Part shown: in pieces, positions 61,651 through 64,000 of the stretch | How the letters are laid out: every line of letters starts with the position of its first letter | Position numbering within the stretch: position 1 is the stretch's first letter | Source: Mesostigma viride | Taxonomy: Eukaryota; Streptophyta; Mesostigmatophyceae; Mesostigmatales; Mesostigmataceae | Reading direction: 5' to 3' | Length of the DNA: 64,000 nt | Assembly (NCBI GenBank): GCA_009746045.1 | Contig: RPFO01000027.1 | Coordinates: forward strand, 2,392,202 to 2,456,201 | The notes under the pieces: model-generated | What the model was told of the DNA's origin: nothing | The model's database searches: none | Seen by the model: only the letters and a program-made list of their open reading frames with translations | Program-made: the position numbers and the translations under genes

Positions 61651-64000
61651 GTCTGTCCGGGTGACCCTAGTCGTGTGCATTGCGAGCGGCTCACCAAAAG
61701 TGGCACGGGGGCGGCCACGAGCCCCATTAGGGCGTGGAGTGATGGAGCGGACTTGCAGCATTTCGAAGTGGGCGGGTTGATATTAAAATGGGCTCTTGAC
61801 TTCCCTTAACTCGATAGTTGAGGTCAGCAATGGTGGGCCTGCCCATCAGCAGGTACACCTCTCCGTGCGTCTGCATCGCTAAACAAGGTTCAGTCGCAAT
61901 CCATGTTTGCCTTGCGTTTTTTTTTAGTGGCTTCGCTGTCTGTTGCACTTAGGGATCCTGCTAAATATAGCACATCAAGTTATATAACAAACGCTTGCGA
62001 TACGATATACATACACTGGGGCAGCAAGCAGTTGCTGGATGGCCGATGTTGGTGTCTGCCGCGGGCCGCAACAATCCATTGCTGACCATCGTGGGATGGT
62101 CCGTTGCGGACCATAATTTCCTCCGTCACTGGGTGGGGGGCTGCACAGGTCACAGCGCAATTTTGGGGAGTACAGCATCTACAGCGAGCGCACGTCGTGC
62201 GATGGAATTCATGCGTAGTAGTCTGCAAATTGCGCGTTGTGGTAGCGATGTGGTGGTGACGTGGTGGCGACGTGATGGTGACGTGATATTTTGACAGTGT
62301 TCACCTTGCCATTTTTGCAAACTGAAATTGTGTGCGCCCTCACCGCCACATCTCTTGCCGCTAGCACCAAACAGACGGTGCCTTTGGGGTGACGTGGCAC
62401 AAGCGATCTTTTGTGCCCATGGGTAATAAAACCATCAAAATGTGTTGGCTTCTTTTCATGAGCACTGGTGTAGCGCGTGGCTATCGGGACGCGCTATATC
62501 TATTGGGAGCACGTGGTGCACATGACCAATCTAGATGCGATGATGATAAACAAGCAATTCCATGCACTTCTGGATTTCCATGCACATACACTAGTAGCTA
62601 CAATTTTAAGTCTGCCCCTCTACCCTAAGTCAATAAGGTAGGAAATTAAGTAAGGGGACTCGGCGCGGCGAATTTTTTCCGTGCCGAAAAAATTTCCGCG
62701 GTACCTTCCATACCGTGAAAAGTTGGTGCACGGTGCGCGCACACCTCAGGGAAGTGGCCATGGCGATAGTTACTTTTAGGCGAAATGTGACAAACTTGGC
62801 ATCCTGAAGGCAGAAAATATGCTCGAATGTTGCACAAGATTAGTTACTGATTCTATTTTATTGCGGGATGGCTGTGATCTACAAAATCGCTTGATTTCTT
62901 TCTTTACCATCGGCAGGGGGGAGCCGACCAGAAATTTCTATCGGGATTAATAAAGTAAAATGGATGCATGGGGCTGTGATTGTCGAGTTTTATAAGCTTC
63001 AATGGTCATAAGGGAAGCTCCTGGATCGATTATTTTTGAATCCGGAAAAAAAAAATCCCCGATGCTTTCTTTACCTTTTGCGTCATTTACGGTAAGATCG
63101 CAATTAGGCCTGCGCAATGTGCTAGCCTCTTCATGACGAGCTACTGGCCTCTTTTGCGCTCTTGGGCATACAAAAATGCCGGCTATGGTACACACGTCTT
63201 TTGTAAGCATTTTCAGGACTGGTTTCTTAGCTCGTTAAACGAAATATATTTGCCTTCTTTCCGGCCAGGTGCTGCCATTATATTGTGGGTCGTGGCGCTG
63301 CATGGTTAGATTCCTAGATGGTTTTTTAGCGGCCTCGTTTAGGTCGTGGCTAGCCTGCTACAACGCGCGGCCTGTGGGGAAGGAGCCTTGCTTGGTTGAT
63401 CTTACGATCTGTTTTGCGACTACTAAGGGGAGCGGAGTGTGAGTGGGTGCCGCTGCCTCATGGCTGCCGTGCGAGATATGCTTCTGGAAAGGGTGAAAGT
63501 CCGTGCAAATGACCTTTGGACTACTCAAAAGTATTGGGACGTAGTTCTAAGTACTTCATTGGTAGGGCAATCTACTCCAAACTAGTTCAAACTAGGTGAA
63601 ACTAGTGTAGACTCGTTTAGGTGTAGCATAACCTGCCCAAGAGGCGGTCACTAAACACCTTGGTTGATGTACATTGTGGCTAAATGTAGTACAATGTCAA
63701 AAGAATCAGTACAAATGGGTCCTTTGTAGTACAACTGGTCAATGGCACCTGGGCGCCACGCCAGTACTGTACCGGACTTGCATCCGTCATCGTGCACATG
63801 CAATGCAGCCAATTTATTCAGGTAGCGAATGCAACACATGCTTTATTATCAGTTTTCAGAAAACTGATAATAAACCCTTCGTGGGTCATTCACTCGTTCT
63901 TTTTGCGCTCATCAAGCACAATATTTTCCGCATCATATTAAGTGATTCCGCAGCAAGGAATGGCGTGAAATAGACCCATTCCGAGGGCTTTCGCGCAAAC
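61566..64000. other. Right flank, no supported gene
   Basis: About 2.4 kb with no convincing coding frame. It may hold a further exon or the 3' untranslated region of the EXD2-like gene. Contains an imperfect inverted repeat near 62665-62700 (gaattttttccg ... cgaaaaaatttc), a direct repeat of aaactag units near 63570-63605, and the perfect hairpin at 63843-63873. Confidence 0.35.
63843..63873. repeat. Perfect 14-bp inverted repeat with 3-base loop
   Basis: ttattatcagtttt, loop cag, then aaaactgataataa. Both arms match exactly. It could be a foldback end of an inverted-repeat transposon or an RNA hairpin. No gene adjoins it. Confidence 0.8.

Overview
The window is nuclear DNA from a eukaryote. 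It has two spliced multi-exon genes with GT-AG introns whose reading phases match at every junction. It also has many LINE, Ty1/copia-like and Ty3/gypsy-like fragments and very large simple-sequence arrays, and nothing looks bacterial. A probable plastid-type DnaJ zinc-finger exon and the GC-rich, low-complexity coding style suggest a photosynthetic protist, perhaps a green alga. That assignment is inference.

Layout. 1-615: two kinds of LINE 3' tail. 950-1976 (-): last exon of an unknown gene. 2441-6757: two adjoining 7-bp satellite arrays. 6877-7690: (AGGG)n and purine-rich DNA. 9530-10525 (+): probable two-exon DnaJ-type zinc-finger gene. 11545-14056 (-): a LINE with an ORF1-like frame but no reverse transcriptase (RT), then an RT-bearing LINE fragment. 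14057-31271: retroelement cluster, made of a broken gypsy-like gag, a nearly intact copia-like element with two LTRs (17064-23222), the RNase H end of a second copia, a gypsy-like gag-protease remnant, and another gag. 32344-32763 (-): a small protein with an RNase H1 N-terminal-like domain. 34141-36566: two LINE RT fragments lying tail to tail.

The right-hand 27 kb is mostly genic. 37364-43569 (-) is a five-exon secreted subtilisin-fold peptidase (1069 aa as joined). It has a signal peptide, a Cys-rich segment and a long C-terminal region, and Glu appears to stand where subtilisins have the catalytic His. Divergent from it, 44789-61565 (+) is a gene of at least 12 exons for an EXD2-like DEDDy 3'-5' exonuclease (1202 aa as joined). 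It has the EXD2-type zinc/HNH-like block and the EXD2 C-terminus.

The strongest unexpected signal is in the EXD2-like gene. After at least four exons (1, 2, 3 and 10) the last bases of the exon, together with the 5' splice site, are repeated in tandem into the following intron. After exon 3 this is a 67-bp unit in ten copies. Its reading frame stays open throughout, and every third copy offers an in-phase 5' splice site. A second strong signal is the copia-like element, which reads Gag, integrase, protease, RT, RNase H across two successive -1 frame changes, with the protease-like domain after the integrase.
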